Shown here piece by piece: positions 5,858-6,047 of a stretch of 6,047 nt of DNA. Position numbers and translations under genes: made by a program. How positions within the stretch are numbered: the first letter of the stretch is position 1; each line of letters begins with the position of its first letter. The notes beneath the pieces are model-generated. The model did no database searches and was not told where the DNA came from. It saw only the letters and a program-made list of their open reading frames with translations. The stretch comes from Candidatus Eiseniibacteriota bacterium. Its GTDB lineage: Bacteria > Eisenbacteria > RBG-16-71-46. Where the stretch lies: contig VBPB01000164.1 of assembly GCA_005893365.1 (NCBI GenBank), positions 1-6,047 of the forward strand. The letters run 5' to 3'.

Positions 5858-6047
5858 GGCCAGGATGGCGCGGGCGATGGAGACGCGCTGGCGCTGCCCG
5901 CCCGAGAGCCGCACGCCGCGTTCGCCGACGATGGTGTCGAGCCCCTGCGCGAACCGGTCGGCGAACTCGTCGACGTGCGCGATGTGACAGGCCTCGCGGA
6001 GTTGGGCATCGGTGGCATCCGGGCGCGAGAAGGCGACGTTCTCGCGG
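5849..6047 (-). pseudogene. ABC exporter nucleotide-binding domain fragment, inverted (signature motif present, Walker B missing)
   Basis: Read on the minus strand from the right edge, 66 codons give RENVAFSRPDATDAQLREA, then HVDEFADRFAQGLDTIVGERGV, then RLSGGQRQRVSIARAILADPR. This is the part of an ABC exporter ATPase domain from after the Q-loop to just past the signature motif; LSGGQ is at 5894-5908. The next element should be Walker B (a LILDEATSALD-like stretch), but after ILADPR the minus frame runs into the complement of the membrane-domain gene and homology stops. Walker A would lie beyond the right edge. The piece is just what the plus-strand exporter half lacks, and its codons are in register with that gene's codons, so it is probably from the same gene or a close paralogue. 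It cannot be a functional gene by itself. Confidence 0.88.

Overview
The window is about 6 kb of very GC-rich bacterial DNA, with G/C strongly favoured at third codon positions. It holds one 5'-truncated purine gene, one large secreted protein gene on the opposite strand, one complete arginine-biosynthesis gene, and an ABC exporter that is broken by a strand switch near the right edge. The secreted protein combines a signal peptide, cohesin-like and dockerin-like modules and a C-terminal FlgD-like/type IX secretion (T9SS) type A sorting domain. That combination, with the extreme GC content, suggests an uncultivated lineage of the FCB supergroup, such as a Candidatus Eisenbacteria-like organism. 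This is inference from protein style; there is no rRNA or other marker in the window.

Layout, left to right. (1) Positions 1-813, plus strand: the C-terminal ~270 residues of PurK, the ATP-grasp N5-CAIR synthase of purine synthesis. (2) Positions 814-867: a short convergent intergenic gap holding a perfect 11-bp-stem hairpin, the likely shared terminator. (3) Positions 868-3534, minus strand: an 888-residue exported modular protein of unknown function. It has three tandem Cys-bearing beta-type repeats joined by PPPP...PLPYV linkers, a cohesin-like region, a Cys-rich dockerin-like module, a second cohesin-like region and the C-terminal sorting domain. (4) Positions 3535-3930: a ~400-bp divergent intergenic region with a 12-bp tandem repeat (about four copies), a GC palindrome and a possible extended -10 element for argJ. 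(5) Positions 3931-5142, plus strand: argJ, complete, with the autocleavage Thr and oxyanion-hole motifs. (6) From 5123, plus strand, overlapping argJ by 20 bp: the transmembrane half of an ABC exporter. Its homology ends abruptly at 5849-5857. From there to the right edge the sequence encodes, on the minus strand, the ABC signature part of a nucleotide-binding domain.

No common pathway links these genes: PurK and ArgJ are housekeeping enzymes, the secreted protein is a separate convergent/divergent unit, and only argJ and the exporter look co-transcribed. The most notable point is the exporter strand switch. It is what an inversion of an internal ~0.7-kb segment of a single exporter gene would look like, with short inverted microhomology at the breakpoint. 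It could equally be an assembly or amplification chimera. I see no convincing evidence of a novel defence or mobile system here.
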